A stretch of 64,000 nucleotides of DNA from Monocercomonoides exilis (GCA_001643675.2 LSRY02000001.1:925501-989500); one strand, 5' to 3'. Counted from the first letter of the stretch, positions 1 to 12,240 are shown. Notes: a model not told the origin generated them from the letters alone. Numbers and translations: made by a program.

Positions 1-290
1 GCTTTGATTTTCTGCATGAAATCAAAAACCAATGATGGATTCAGCAGCATATTGTCGAACGTGATCACTTTCTCAACGTTTGCATCTGCATACAAATCAT
101 CTTTATTCACTTCTTCTTCATTTCTCATTTCATCGCCATCATCACCATCACCTTCTTCTTCTTCTTCCTTTTCTCCTTCCCCAACCAACCTCCTATCCAT
201 CACGCACAGCTTAGGGCGTTCGTTCAAAGTTAAGCAGCAGAATGTGATTAATCTATGTGTCAGTGTCCTTTGTATCGCTTTTCTGTCGAT
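1..290 (-). pseudogene. Minus-strand coding relic running off the left edge
   Basis: On the minus strand one frame is open from about 290 down to base 1. It starts after an in-frame TGA and encodes a basic/hydrophobic start, then an acidic run (EEEEEGDGDDGDE) and then a segment reading FDNMLLNPSLVFDFMQ. The acidic spacer followed by ordinary protein-like sequence is typical of coding DNA here. The plus strand is also open (4-375) but gives a Ser/Pro-rich product that looks like the shadow of the acidic run. No start codon or splice site was identified, so this is either the interior of a gene continuing outside the window or part of the same relic as 812-1163. The family is not recognised. 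Confidence 0.4.
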
Positions 291-811
291 AGACGTTCAA
301 CATTTGCTGGGCTGTGCGTTTCCTGTTGTGCAGTTAATGGTCTGCGGCTTCGACAACATCCACCAGCTGAGGTGACTAAACGCAATAACCCACATGGCGA
401 ACCAGAATTGTATGGAAAATATGAATTTTTCAGAAAAATAAAATATATTTCATTAATTGTTTCATTTATTTTTGTGAATCTGTATTTTGCTTTTCAAATA
501 TTTATCTTTATTTAAATTTTTTGTTCACCCTCAAATGATGAATAGTTATGATGGTGGAATAATATCTATGATTTTTCAATTGTCTTGCAAAGCAATAAAG
601 ATTATTTCCTGAATGATGCTGTTGCAAAGCAATTGATCGGATTCATGAGGTTTGTCAGAAAATATTTATTGAGATTTTGTTCACAAGTTTTTCTTTCTTT
701 CTTCTTTTTGATCAAATTCTTTTTCTTCTTCATTATTGCACCCACTTTTTCGCTCGTTCGTTTCATTATTCACAAATACACAAATATATTCACATTCAGT
801 TTACGATGGTA

Positions 812-1163
812 CCCTCTTGTCTCTTCTTCTCTTCGTGTGACCAACAAGTTCATCACCAACGTTGTCGAGTTCCACTTTGCATTTCTGCGCCACCGGATTC
901 TCCAGCTCATCCACTGCCTGAAGAACGCATGCAGCTTCTCCACATCAGCAGAGGGCAGCGCAAAACAGCCACATCACAACATATTCCAGCGAGCACAGCA
1001 GAGCAGCCATATCTGAGTCACTGAGTGCGCTCCTCAATAACAAGAATGATTTTCTTCTATCAGAATTGTATTTGAAAGAGAGAGAAATCAATTCCTCAAC
1101 CATTTGCTCCTTCCCCTTCATTCCCTTCCTCTTCTTCTTCTTCCAAGCCGCAACATATTCCAC
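812..1163 (-). pseudogene. Relic of a minus-strand protein gene with one in-frame stop
   Basis: Read on the minus strand, a single frame runs from about 1163 to about 812 and is broken once by TGA near 945. Before the stop it encodes a Lys-rich helix and a hydrophobic stretch (LLCSLEYVVMWLFCAALC). After the stop it continues as plausible protein (AVDELENPVAQKCKVELDN) to a TAA. One stop inside otherwise continuous protein-like sequence suggests a recently inactivated or fragmentary gene. It lies on the same strand as the relics at 4.1-6.8 kb and may belong to the same decayed locus. Product unknown. Confidence 0.4.
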
Positions 1164-2299
1164 AATCTCAACTCTTGTTCATATACAGCGCTCACAGAAC
1201 AGAAAATTGAACAGAACTTGTCAAAAAAAAGGAGGAGTCGATGAAGCGCTGCCAAACGAATCTGAGAACGAACATGGGTGAGAGCAGCAGAAAGGGAAGG
1301 GAAAAGATAAAGTGTTCAGAACGTGTCAAACTCCATAAGGGAGGGAAGAACAGGGCATGCAATTGTTTAATTGCTTCTGATGCCGAGAGCCGAAGAAAGA
1401 GAAAGAGAAGATAGAAGGTTTGGAAGAAGAGCGGAAGGCCATCAATTTTGATCATCAAAGCGAGTAGCTTGTTTAGTGAAAGATATCGTTGCCATAGGGA
1501 GAGATGATAGCGATGATGGAGAGAGAGTGAAATGAGGAGGAAGCAAAAACGAAAGAAAAGAATGATCAAGAGAAAGAGGAAGATGATGAAAGAGGGAAAG
1601 AAATTACATGAACAAAAAACAAATGAGGGTAGAGGGGAATTCTATGATAATTTCGACACATGAGCTGCTAGAGCAAGAATTTTGGAAAAGTTCTCTGCAA
1701 ACTAAAGGAGTATTTTTAAATATGGAATGGAAATAAAGGAAACGATATTTTGTATTGAGAAATGAGCTTTAACTGAATTTGCATAAAGAATAAAAAGAGA
1801 AGTTTCGAGATTGAGTCAATTATTTTTATAAACTGCAGTTTCCTGAATAACACAATCTTCGTTTGCTGAATCTGTTGAGCTGATCAGCAAATTCGGAAAT
1901 TATTTGATGAGGTTGAAATAAGATTAATGGAAAGCACATTGCTTTTTCAACGGATAAATAAAAATTCACATATTTATTGCACTTTTTAAAGTTCTTTAAA
2001 AATTTTTCCCCCCTTTTATTAACTTTGTTTTACAGGTTAAGAATTGTTTATTTCTTTTTGATGTGTTTTGTTGGTAAAACTTTATTTGTTTTTGGATCAT
2101 TTTTATTTAACTTGATCAAAGAATTCTCTTTCATAAAAAAAAAACGTATGTCTTTTTTGGAGGAAAAAGTCAAACAAATATATATTACAGAAATAAAAGC
2201 TAACTTCCTGATTAAAAATTATTCAAACTCTTTGATCAATTAATACCACTATAGATTTTATTTTTTCGATTTTTGATCTTTTTTTATGATTTCTAAAAA

Positions 2300-2319
2300 A
2301 ATCACCCATATGGGTGATT
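2300..2319. repeat. 20-bp perfect palindrome centred on CATATG
   Basis: The sequence AATCACCCATATGGGTGATT is its own reverse complement. Its half-site resembles the ends of the small inverted-repeat element 240 bp downstream (ATCACACATATGGG) and a motif at 19308-19320. It could be two fused element ends, a solo footprint, or a protein-binding palindrome. Confidence 0.55.
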
Positions 2320-2558
2320 ATTTTTGAAATCATAACTGTTTTCGTGGTGATAATTTTTCAGTTATTGTTTGTCTCTATGAAGAAATTTTCCATTCAAATT
2401 AATATTTTTTCATTATTGTTTAAAAATCAGCTTCTTAGGATCAAATAAAGATAAAGGTGTCTTGAATAAGCCGTTTCAATTATCAGTGTTTTTTAATTGA
2501 TATTCAAAAGAAATTTTCGAGTCGAAAATTTTGATAGAAAAAATATGTTATCAAAAAC

Positions 2559-2759
2559 AATCACACATATGGGATAAAATTTTTGCAACTATGAAAAAAA
2601 CTGAGATTTGTTCCAAACTTTTTCGACAATCTTTTCATAAAAAATCAACCGAAACAACACAAATAATTCCTGAAAAATTCAAAAATTGAGAGAAATATTT
2701 GTTTGAGTTGAATAAAACAAAATTCATAAAGCAAACAATATTATCCCATATGTGTGATT
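2559..2759. mobile_element. Small MITE-like element with 19-bp perfect terminal inverted repeats
   Basis: AATCACACATATGGGATAA (2559-2577) recurs as its exact reverse complement at 2741-2759, and a looser match extends a few bases inward. The 201-bp interval has no ORF and is AT-rich, as expected for a miniature inverted-repeat transposable element. No clear target-site duplication was seen, so mobility is inferred only from the structure. The terminal motif recurs as the palindrome at 2300-2319. Confidence 0.5.
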
Positions 2760-3736
2760 TTTAATGAGATCATAAAATCGTTGTATCGTTGATCTTTCAT
2801 GAGTAATTTTTTTGTTGTTTTATAATTTTCATCTAAAAAAATATTTGTTAATCTGAAGAGGGATCCTTTTTGAATTAAATAACATGCAATCGATCGAATG
2901 TTTTTCAATAAAAGATTTATTGGAAAAAATGTTATGGCTAATTTGATTGTTCAGTTATCTTTTTTCCATGAAAGTTTATAGACCGGATAAGAAAAGGGAT
3001 AATGAACATTCTATGTGGGATAAAAGATATTATTTTCCTCAGAAACAAGGTCAGTGACGATTGGGAATTGATGATGGAATTTGACAAAGATGATTTTTGT
3101 GAAAAGCATCTTTGAAGGAAATTCATTTTCCAAAATAACAAATGAAAAAATTAATGGATGCATTTTTCTTTAGTTCTCATTTTTAACGAGGATGTTTCCA
3201 TCTGTGGATTTCTCAGAGCTCAAGAATCTGATAAATTATATAAATTGCCATTTGTTTGTTTTTCTGAGGAGAACATCAGAAGAGGCTGGATGACGAGAGA
3301 CAACCATCAGACGTGAATTGCATATTTTTTTGTATTCAATTGGTACAGGGGAAGAAAATGAATAAAATTGAAAAGCATTTGCATGAAAGCGAAAAGGAAT
3401 GAAAACAATTGGGCAGCATTTGGAAAGAAAATAATTCGAGATATTTTTTTACTGAAAAAAATTGTAGACAACATCTTAAGCAGGACATTAATGTTTGAAT
3501 AAAGGATTATGGAAAATTGAGCCTGAGAAATAATGGAAAAGGAGATTGACAGCTACTGTGATAAAGCAATCTTCTGCTTTTGCGATAGGGAGGGTGTATG
3601 TGTTCTTTTGAGGAATTTTTATAATAAATGCTTTTCTTATTTTTATTCTAAATTTTGTATCTTTTTTCTCATTCCAAATAACAGTTTTTATTTCTTCGAG
3701 TGTCATTCGCAGGGACTATCCATTTCAAGCAACATT

Positions 3737-3965
3737 TTACGAATTATGTGGTTTCTTCTCAGTCTTCTCCTTCTTCTCATTCTTCGCTATCTTGGCAATA
3801 GTCTGCTTCACATGCATTGAATGTCGAGAATTAGCCTCATTTTGAACATCAAAGCAGCGGTGCTTCTGTTCCAACGCAACAAGAAGAAAACAGACAAATT
3901 CCTCTATTATCATCTTCTTCCTCATCTTCCTCATCTTGTTCTTCTTCTTCTCTCAAAAATGCATA
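3737..3965 (-). pseudogene. Acidic, Lys-rich coding scrap
   Basis: Minus-strand frames here encode an acidic run (EEEEQDEEDEEEDD) in one frame and a Lys-rich end (AKIAKNEKKEKTEKK) in another, with a hydrophobic stretch between. This frame mixture just 3' of the larger relic at 4.1-6.8 kb mirrors the acidic scrap at 12.2-12.8 kb beyond the second copy. It is probably the decayed C-terminal part of the same ancestral gene. Too short to name. Confidence 0.3.
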
Positions 3966-4075
3966 TTGTTCTATTATGCATATAAAAAAATCCACATGTT
4001 TTCAAGATTAGTGAAATGTTTGTTCATTTCAAGAAATTCTTTAAAAGAAAACGTGGGCAATAAGTTAAAGATGAT

Positions 4076-6840
4076 TTAAATGAAACAAGAAGAAAAAGAA
4101 AAAGGTTTCGAAGAAGAAGACAACGCGGATGATGATTTGGGCTGCGAAATCGAAGGATCGATCACACACAATGCACACTCAAAGGATAGCAGCATGTTGT
4201 TGATCGTTAGCTCTTTCTCGCTCGGGACCTGCTTGTGCTGTGCTGAAGAAGAAACAGCAGCAGAAGATAAAGGCAAGTCATCGCCTCCTTCGTCCTCCCT
4301 CTGCCACGCAATCTCATCGTGGAAATGCACCACACCTTTCCCGTATCAGAGCAGCATCCCAAAGCAGTTCGCCACTTCCACCTCATTCCTCCTCAGCTAC
4401 AGCCCCACAAACTCCACCAGCAGCCGCACAATCCAGAACAGCGCCCACCGCCTTCTTTCTTCTCCACCGCCGACTATACAGCCTCCACACGCAGCTTCAG
4501 CCCTGCACCTCCCGACACTTCCGATAGCACCCGCACGCAGTCGTACAGCTCCGGCTTCAGCAGCTCCAAGTGCAGGCTCACAGTCTTCGCAGCTGCTCAA
4601 TTCTCAGACGCTGTCAGAGGCGCCTGCCGGTCGGACAAATCGCACACCTTCAGCAGCCACGGGAATCGCGCGAAGATGTTGTTGGGCTGGCAGGACATCA
4701 GTGCCTATGCGAGAGATGGTTCGCCACAACACGATAGCCGGTACGCATCCTGGAAGATCCTCAGCGACAGTGCCTTTGGAGTCTGCGGATAGCACACACA
4801 GAAGAGATTCCAGTTCTCCAAACACAATTCCTCTGAAAGCTACCTCTGATGGTAAAAATGAAGAAGTCCATGCATTTCCAGAACATTTGACATCATACAG
4901 TACCTTCATCTCCTCCTTCAGCTTCGCTGCCTCTGCGCGGCAGTTGTTTGGCAGAAACCGCCGAAACACAGATGCATCTGCCTCTCCCTTCTCCGACTTC
5001 ATCCTCTCAAATTCACAAAAAAATATCTTGATCTTCTTCTCAGAAGCCCTTTCAAACAACGTGTTGGAGCACTTCCGGAACATTCGGAACGATTCTATCA
5101 GGAAGTTTTCGCTCTCTTCCGTCGGCTGCTGATGCAGAACACCCTTCAAGCAGTAGTGTGTCACAATGCATGAAGAACAACAGTTCATCTTTAGTGAACA
5201 ATTCATGAACAAACTTTCCAAACATCTGTTCCTCTGCAAAATCCTTCAGGATCAGCTAAACCCAGTGAATCATCGCCTTCTTCACAGCTTCACTCTTCTT
5301 CTGATTCTCAATCACCTCCTTGAACAGCGCCTTCTGCTTTCTTGTTATCTGTGCGTGCACTTTCAGCAGCTTTATCAGAATCTTCGTTTCCTTCTTTATC
5401 TGGTTCGTCTTCTGCTTCTCAGTTGTATCCACTCATCCTCCATGACCATCGCAAACGTTTTCTGCTCCACCCCTGCTTGCTTCTCCCACAACACTCACTC
5501 CGCTTCCCACTTTCATATCAACCCACTTCCAGCTCGGGTTTGTGTCGAACATCACAGCGCTGCAATCTCCTATTATCACTGAAAACTTCTCCTGGAATTT
5601 TTCAAACAGATGCGACTGAAGAATCAACGAAATTAAAAACAGAACAGTCACTTCTTGCACAGAGAAACCAACGAAGAAGATATGAAAAACTTAACCCCCA
5701 ATCCACAAGTTTCCACTTGCCATCCACACTCACAACCTCGCCCTGTTGCATCATGCGTTTCTTTTCATTAAAAAACCCCACAACACTCAGTTCAACCTTC
5801 TCATTGTCGTAACAGGCTGACATGCATCTCCTTCACCTCTTCATTGCACTTCTCGCTCAGCTGAAGAATCTTCCAATCACTCATCTGGATGAGATTGCCA
5901 TTCTCCTGTTCTCCTCCATTAGCCATTTGTCAGCTTCAATAGCCGCTTGTCATTTCAAATATATTTCGTCTACATGTTGAACTCCGTAATCTTCTTATCC
6001 GTCTCCTGTTTCACCACTTAATGGTTTTTTTTAACTTTTCTTCTTCTCCTCCTCCTCACTCTTATCCTTCTTCTTCCACTTCTTCTGCTTCTTCTGCTCC
6101 TTCTCTCTCCTCCATTACAACCAGCACAATCGCTTCCATCACATGAACGACATCCTCCGTCTTCAACATTTCCGCCTCCACCACCATCTCCCCAACTTTT
6201 CCAGCACTTTTCACACTGCAAACACTCTCCACATCACTTCCTCTTACACCTTATTCATCACCACAACTCTCCTCGACAGCTGTGATCGCGACATCAGCCA
6301 CGCTGTCGCAGACAAAAGCAGCGACGGGCTCAACAGATTTGAAGATCGATGGGAACACATTCACACTTGCACAACAAAGACATTCTTGCTTCCCGACTTC
6401 ATCAACAGACATTCATCAATTGACGGAAGCGGAGCAACCAGCGTAATAGAAAGCATCACAGAAAGCACCATATCAGAAGTGCACACAATGCCCCCAAACA
6501 GCACCGCCCACCGCGCTTCAACATAACCAAACAGCTTCTTCAGCAACATCTGCCTGTGCCGTGCATACGCCCTAGCCGCCTCAGGCACCAAAATCCGCAG
6601 TCGTATCTTGATGTAATTCATAGCTGCTGCCGACATCCATGACGCCACCACTGCCGAGGCATCCGATGGGTAAATCGAAGGCACTGCCGAAGATACGGAT
6701 CATTTATTTCCCCTGTTGCATCCTTCTCTTTTCTTCTCGACATCTAGATTGAAGAGCCAAAATAGAGTAATGCTCCAGTTGAAGAAGAAAAAGAGGATAG
6801 AGAAAATTATAAAGGCGCAGAGTGAAGCGAAGACTTCAGT
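4076..6840 (-). pseudogene. Decayed membrane-protein gene, copy A (transmembrane plus cytoplasmic region)
   Basis: Minus-strand fragments in several frames line up in order with the relic at 13.0-15.8 kb. From the 5' side they are: a hydrophobic segment of about 25 residues containing FFFFNW (6840-6700); a segment with AMNYIKIRLRILVPEA and a second hydrophobic stretch (6684-6361); a charged spacer; a segment with FERASEKKIKIFF and GELESLLCVLSAD (5239-4604); and a 3' end containing AWQREDEGGDDLPLSSAAVS. Stops and frame changes interrupt each junction. The order of membrane helix, coiled spacer and helical domain fits the inner part of a type I surface protein. The fully open plus-strand ORF here (4080-5132) is Ser/Pro-rich antisense shadow. 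The family is not named with certainty. Confidence 0.6.
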
Positions 6841-6959
6841 GAAGGATCAACCTCTGGAAGATTTTTCAGTTCCCCCAAAACGTCTATCTGTAGCTCTTCA
6901 AATAACAGGAACAACGCATTCGCATCAGGATCAGAAATGTTAATCATCCGCCAATTTTC

Positions 6960-8170
6960 CCGTTTTTGTGTGATAAGAACTTTTTAACAATAAATATTCC
7001 TTGAAATATCTAAAAGAGGAAAAAAAAGATGAGAAAAAAGCAAAAGAGATAATTTCGTCCACAAAAGATGTGATTCGTCATTTGATTCAAAAAATGATTT
7101 ATATCATTTTGAGTTTTTGATTTCAGGTCTTTTGATGTTGATATTGCAGATAATATTAGATTTTTTTAAAACATAAGTAATCAATTAATTTGTTTTAATT
7201 CTTGAATTTTATTTTTCAATCATGAGTATTAAAACGTTTGAATTTTAGTTATCATTAACTTTCAATAAATAATACAATATATACGACTTTTAACTTTTTC
7301 GTTTTATCAACTCATTGAAATATAGAAATGTTTATGAAAGTTCAAAAAAACCAAATGTCAATTCAAATTAAAGAAACAAAAAAGGTCAATATTTATGAAA
7401 ATAATAGTTTGACACAAATAACAACTAATAGATAATTTTTTAAATCAAATATGAAAAGTGAATTCAAAAATTTTGTGAAATAGATCTTTTTGAAACTTTA
7501 TATTCGATGATATGTGAAATAAATACAAATGGTGAATTCACAAAAATTAATGATGGGAACGGAATGATCAACATTTAATAATCATTTTTTTAAGGGATAA
7601 AATAATAATCATGTAACTTTTCAAAGAAAAATACCCATTTGTTATTATTATAAATATTTCTATTAAAATAATTTGTTTTTTTCACCAATTCAATCTGTCA
7701 CATTTGAAGAGTTGAATTTAATAGATATTTTACGGAAAGAAGCACACTTTTCGAGAATCCAATGAAATTTTGGGAATGAGTAATTTTTTATCGGAATAGT
7801 TTTTTGCCTGTCAATATGAAACAACGTTTCTCGGAATGAAACTGTCTTTTCGTTATAACTTAGTCTTTTCGATTTATTCTAATATTATTTCGGAACTATT
7901 TTTTTCTTTCACGAAAGAAAGTGCTTTACTCAATGAATATAACAAAAAACAAAACGATGGGATCAATTTATTTTTCTGAATCAAAAATAACTTATGAAAA
8001 ATTACATCATTTGTTGTTGAAATTAGAAAAAAGAAGAAATTTTAAATTATTTATTGAAATTTATAATTTGATAAAAATTAAAGTCAAATCTAGGCGGCAA
8101 AAAAACCTGAATAAGCAACAATAATCAAGAAAAACCGAGCAAACAAAAAATAAAAATGGTGAAAGAAAAA
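6960..8170. other. AT-rich spacer with the outer edge of a segmental duplication
   Basis: No gene is supported. About 820 bp upstream of relic A lies a 27-bp sequence (7550-7576, ATGATGGGAACGGAATGATC...) that is identical to 16509-16535, at nearly the same distance from relic B. Weaker similarity between the two spacers (for example around 7068-7110 and 16020-16060) shows that the duplication included this flank. A 67-codon ORF at 7921-8124 is low complexity and not supported. Confidence 0.5.
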
Positions 8171-9429
8171 TTAGTTTTCTTCATTGCTTTTTTCATTGGC
8201 GATGATTTCATCAGTTGAAATTTTTCGTTGTTTCGAATGTTCGTTGCACATGTTCTCAATTAGTGAAACACTTCGAATTCTTTTAATTTTTTCTCTGAAA
8301 AAAGCATTCGATTCTGACTTTTTTTCTTTTTGCTTTTCAATTTCTAATTGATTAAAAGAAATACATTGCTTCTCAAATAATCCATCATCTTCACTCAAAT
8401 CATATGCCTGAATATTCAGATTTGTTAGCCAAACTGCAATTTCGATATCTAACTTTGCATCATCCAAGCCGTTTCTGTACCTGTTTGCGCATTGCTTCCA
8501 CTGCCTTTTCATTCTTCCGAAAAACCATTCAACAGGAATCCGTTTCTTTGCTAATCTTTCGTTAAATGTTATTTCTTCTATCGTTTTAGCATTTTTGATT
8601 GGTGTTATGACTTCTATTCCTTCAACAGCACCTTGATATCCTCTGTCTGCCATGACTTTCCAATGTTTAATTCCTTCATCCAATCCGTATTTTTCTCTTT
8701 CGTATTCTGTAATTTGTAAATATTCTTTCAACGGCTGTAAGTCTCGTTTGAACAATGAGAAATCATGGATATGACCTTCTATAACTTCTGAAGCAAATAA
8801 TGCTTCATAAGGATAGCTAGCAGCAACTGCAACCTGGATCTTCAATCCATAAACTTTATGATGCCCGTCCCAGAGCAACTTCTGATTTTCAAAACTGCTA
8901 GCTGGCTTGTCTGTTCTTATAGACGTTGCGTCCACTAGGAGTGCAACCGTTCCAAAAGATTCGTCTGTATCAGTATATTTAGGTCTTCTTTTCTCCATGT
9001 TCATTTTTCTCAATACTTTTAACAGGAGTTGACGTATTTGTATTATTGCATCCGAAATTATGTGGCTACTTCTGTTAAACCAAATCCCAATTCTTGTTTG
9101 TGTTGTACCAGAAGATAGCCATTCGAGGTAATAAAGCATTTTGTCAGTGAGCGATAAAGAACCTTTTGGTCCTTTTTTCGGAGTCTGGTTGGTTTCGTTT
9201 TCTAATTCGCAAATAATGCTGAATATTTGTTTTTCGGTTAATTTATATCGATCAAATGATTTTTGTTTGCGTAAGTAATCAAATAGCTGTCCCTCTGGCT
9301 CAGGATCCGATAACTCCCTAATTTCAGTGTTCATAATTTTCTTTTCAACGCTATCTTTGTATGAATCAGCTTTTTGAAGAGCTAAATCAAACATGTCATT
9401 TGTTTCTTTTCTATAAACATCAGATCATT

Positions 9430-9474
<45 letters not shown>

Positions 9475-9730
9475 AAAAGAAAGAAATAAAGAAAAAGAAA
9501 AATTGTAATAAAAGAATTTCTTAGCAATATTCAAACTCGAACCTTTCCATTTTATTTTTTGCTGGTGAACAAGATAGTATTGAGGGATGTTCCTGAACTT
9601 CAATTGGACCAAACACATTCGAATGCTGAGAAGCAGACACGGAAGCTGAAGGCTGGAACGAGAGTGCTTGAGAAGAGAAGTTTATATCAAACTGAGATGA
9701 AGATTGAATATTGCTTTGAACGGAGTTCAT
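8171..9730 (-). CDS. DDE transposase, Harbinger/IS5-like (DDE_Tnp_4 type), two exons
   Basis: This gene encodes a cut-and-paste transposase of 477 residues. Exon 1 is 9730-9537 and exon 2 is 9410-8171, and the reading frame rejoins exactly across a GT...AG intron. The catalytic core is readable: LLVDATS (Asp about 225), a WDGHHKVYGLKIQ motif typical of this superfamily, GHIHDF (Asp about 281), MADRGYQG (Asp about 320) and VEWFFGRMK (Glu about 359). The N-terminal exon is Ser/Gln-rich; residues 130-200 are helical and probably DNA-binding. No second Myb-like ORF of classical Harbinger elements was found nearby. The reading frame is intact, so the copy may be recent. The superfamily call is firm, the exact clade is not. 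The ATG at 9730 was chosen because it opens the only upstream frame that splices in phase. Confidence 0.85.
9411..9536 (-). other. Spliceosomal intron (126 nt) in the transposase gene, holding a long poly(T)
   Basis: On the coding strand the intron opens with GTTTGA and closes with TTTATAG. Phase 2 plus 1 restores a Glu codon. Its interior includes the roughly 44-nt T homopolymer (A on the plus strand, about 9431-9472), an extreme polypyrimidine tract. Confidence 0.7.
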
Positions 9731-10088
9731 ATGCGAACTTTGTTCAGAGCAATATCATTTAATTGAAAACAAAAAATAAATTATTTAAAAATATCCACAA
9801 AGATAACGAACAAAGAATGCTACAGACCAAATATATGGATCAATTCGAGGAAGCAAACTCATTTCCAGTTGTAAAATTAATATCAAAACAAACTGACAAA
9901 AGAAAAGCCTTTTTTTTATGTATGGTGATGTCTTCTATTTATACATATTGGCATAGTGAGAAAAAATGGGTCTTTTTCGAAAAACATATGACTTTTGGGT
10001 TACAACTCGTTTTTATTTGAAATAACATTTGTTTCACTCAAAAGGTTTTTCTTTTCGTAAAATATCTAATGATCCCATAAAAAATCAC

Positions 10089-10266
10089 GGCAAGTTCCAA
10101 GAATATGGACCATCGATAAAAAATATTTCTGATGTCGTTCACGATAAAACTTGTTATGATAATTTATTTAAAATTAGTTTTATCTGTCGAAAATGCATTG
10201 TTTTGAACAATCCATTTTTCAATCGATCTATCCCATAAATATTTTCTAACTTCCCTTGTTTTTTAT
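10089..10266 (+). repeat. 178-bp inverted repeat, left arm
   Basis: This segment, starting GGCAAGTTCCAAG and ending CTTGTTTTTTAT, matches the reverse complement of 19129-19306 over its full length with no gaps and only a handful of substitutions visible by eye. Both arms are 178 nt. The flanks differ, so the unit is a discrete mobile or duplicated piece, for example a non-autonomous element or a solo end. Confidence 0.85.
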
Positions 10267-10294
10267 ATATGGGTCATTCTTTTTGAAAAGTCGC
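10267..10294 (-). repeat. 28-bp repeat, inverse copy of 16578-16605
   Basis: ATATGGGTCATTCTTTTTGA... is the exact reverse complement of 16578-16605 and abuts the 178-bp repeat. A looser version is visible near 7614-7640. It may mark an element end or a duplication junction. Confidence 0.6.
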
Positions 10295-10768
10295 TGCAGA
10301 TCAAAAATAAGTCCCATGAAAGTTAATTCAAAAACACTCCGTTACCATTATACAAATGAAAATATCGAACTTTCACAGTAATGTTTGTTAGTTCATAGCA
10401 AACTTCTTTATGAGAAGAAATATTCTTTTTCAATAAATTATGTATCAAAATATTTGATCAAAACTTAAATATTAGTTTTTCAATGAAAAAGGGTTTAACT
10501 TGATTGAACATCTTTGTAAATGCCGATTAATGAAATGTACAAGGTGTGTTCCGATTATTTTCCCTTACAAACTTGATTTTCAATGTTAATTCAAAATTTT
10601 ATTTGAATAGAATTTTTCATTGTGTATTGCATACCTGAACTTAACATGATTGCGAAGATAGAACACACATATTCGATGCAACTGTTTATCGGATAAGTTT
10701 AGTGGTTTCCATTTAATTATCACAAATAAATTTTAATTTTTATTTTCACAAATTATTCATTTTTTTAT

Positions 10769-12240
10769 TTGCTTGACAAATTTGCAGCAGATAACAGAGA
10801 ACTTTTTGCGAGAGAACTTGCAGTTTGGGGCTGTGCAACTGACTGGTTTGTAGCGGAAGAAGATCTATTACTGAGGTCTATGAAATATCAGAGCGAGACG
10901 ATATTTGTTTCTTCTGTTGCAGACAATCACACAGACAGCAAGCAATGTGGAGAGTTCACCACTCCTTGCATCTCATTGGATGTTGGAATCCAACACATCA
11001 TTCCGTCTCTGTTCTCACAGCTGCTGATCTTGGGGCAAACAGATATTATCTGGAAATGTGATGTTCTTGAAGTGACAATTCGCTCACTTCAATTTCTCTC
11101 AGCCACTTTTGTGAAACTGAACTCAACAATAACAGGTGATTCCAGAATCTAAACACAACATCAGAGAAAGTTCGGATCGAAAGTGTGAAATTCAACTTTG
11201 GTCAGTCGTTTTCTTATTCTGGAAGTTCTGTAGTTCATGAAGCAAATGGCCAGCTTTCTCTATCATCTATTGACTTTTCTTCGATTTTGGAATCAGACAT
11301 TGAATCTGTTGCCCTCAACTCAACTTTGCTGAGCATTGCAAATGGAATTCTTCATGTTGACAACTGCTCAGTGTCACTCCTTTCGTTCAAGAAGTCAGCT
11401 TTTCTGCTAAATGGAGATGAGATTAATGTCACAGATTTCAAACTGGAACAGATTGTTTCAATATCAAATGTATTTGAGATTGATCAATGCAAAGAAGTGG
11501 CATTTAATTGGGCTGTGGCTGATGAAGTAAAGCTGTATGATTGCTGTATCATTTCTAAAAACGAAAAAACTTCAGGAACAAACTCTCTTTTTGATTAATC
11601 ACTCTACAGCTGATCAAAGAATTCAAAAAAAGCTTCTGCTTTTTTTGTGACTCTTCATCCTCTTCATCCTCTTCATCCTCCTACTCCATTTCAACCGAAT
11701 ATGACCCGGACACTTTCCATTCCTGCACCAAACAGCTTCTTTCCCTCTCTTCTTCTCTCTTCGAATCCCTCCGCTCCACTTTGTCCCGCGGCCCACTTTC
11801 ATCCACAGCTTAAATCTGCATTCTTCTTTATCTGTTCATTGAGAGCGAATTAGTGCCACTTCTGAAGATCCTCTTCAAGAAAATGGTTGAATCAAGTCGT
11901 TTTTTTAAGAACGGAGTGGACTCTATACTTGCTGCTGTGTGCGGAGACTCAAATTTTTCTAGTGGCATGTTTTTGCTGAGGTGTTTATGCAAATTGTGGG
12001 TGTTTCAGACACACAAGGAAGCAACAGTGAAGCTGATGGAGATCAAATTCACTACGTTTGGGCTTGCGCGCCTTCCCACTCGAAGATGTTGATGAAATTG
12101 GCTTCTTCTTCCTCCTCCCCTTCACTCGATCTTTTCAAATGTGAAGATTTCCCTCTTCTCCTCCAGTGTATCCTGCGTGGAAACACAGATGCCTCACTTG
12201 ACAGTATAGAAGATAGGAGTCGAGCTCTGTTTGAATTCAA
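10769..12240 (+). pseudogene. Relic of a beta-helix surface protein gene
   Basis: The plus strand encodes successive fragments of the beta-helix surface family. The first (10769-11152) contains IFVSSVADNHTDSKQCGEFTTPC, the module seen in both intact genes. The next (11185-11598) is Ser/Asn/Leu-rich with short strands ending in small residues, as in the intact proteins' helix rungs. Later fragments at 11640-11820 (Ser run, then FHSCTKQLLSLSSSLFESL) and 11850-12240 follow in shifting frames. Stops at 11151 and 11598 and several frame changes show it is dead. It has no signal peptide and no transmembrane end. The two intact genes lie at 20.6-26.9 and 48.4-55.4 kb. Confidence 0.7.

Larger units (their letters stand above)
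1164..3736. other. AT-rich DNA without a supportable gene
   Basis: From 1164 to about 1620 the plus strand is purine-rich and may hold unrecognisable remains of the neighbouring relic. From 1620 to 3736 it is AT-rich with only short ORFs. The only structured content is the CATATG-ended inverted-repeat element and palindrome annotated separately. Confidence 0.5.
9731..10768. other. AT-rich flank of the transposase gene
   Basis: ORFs at 9763-10020 and 10029-10238 are AT-driven and show no recognisable domain. The interval contains one arm of the 178-bp inverted repeat and a 28-bp sequence that is repeated in inverse at 16578-16605. Confidence 0.5.

Noticed and set aside
4080-5132. 350-codon plus-strand Ser/Pro-rich ORF
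   Set aside because: It is antisense to minus-strand fragments that align with relic B; the plus reading is not preserved in the other copy.
7921-8124. 67-codon ORF beside the transposase, a candidate second Harbinger ORF
   Set aside because: No Trp-based Myb/SANT spacing, Lys/Ile/Asn low complexity.
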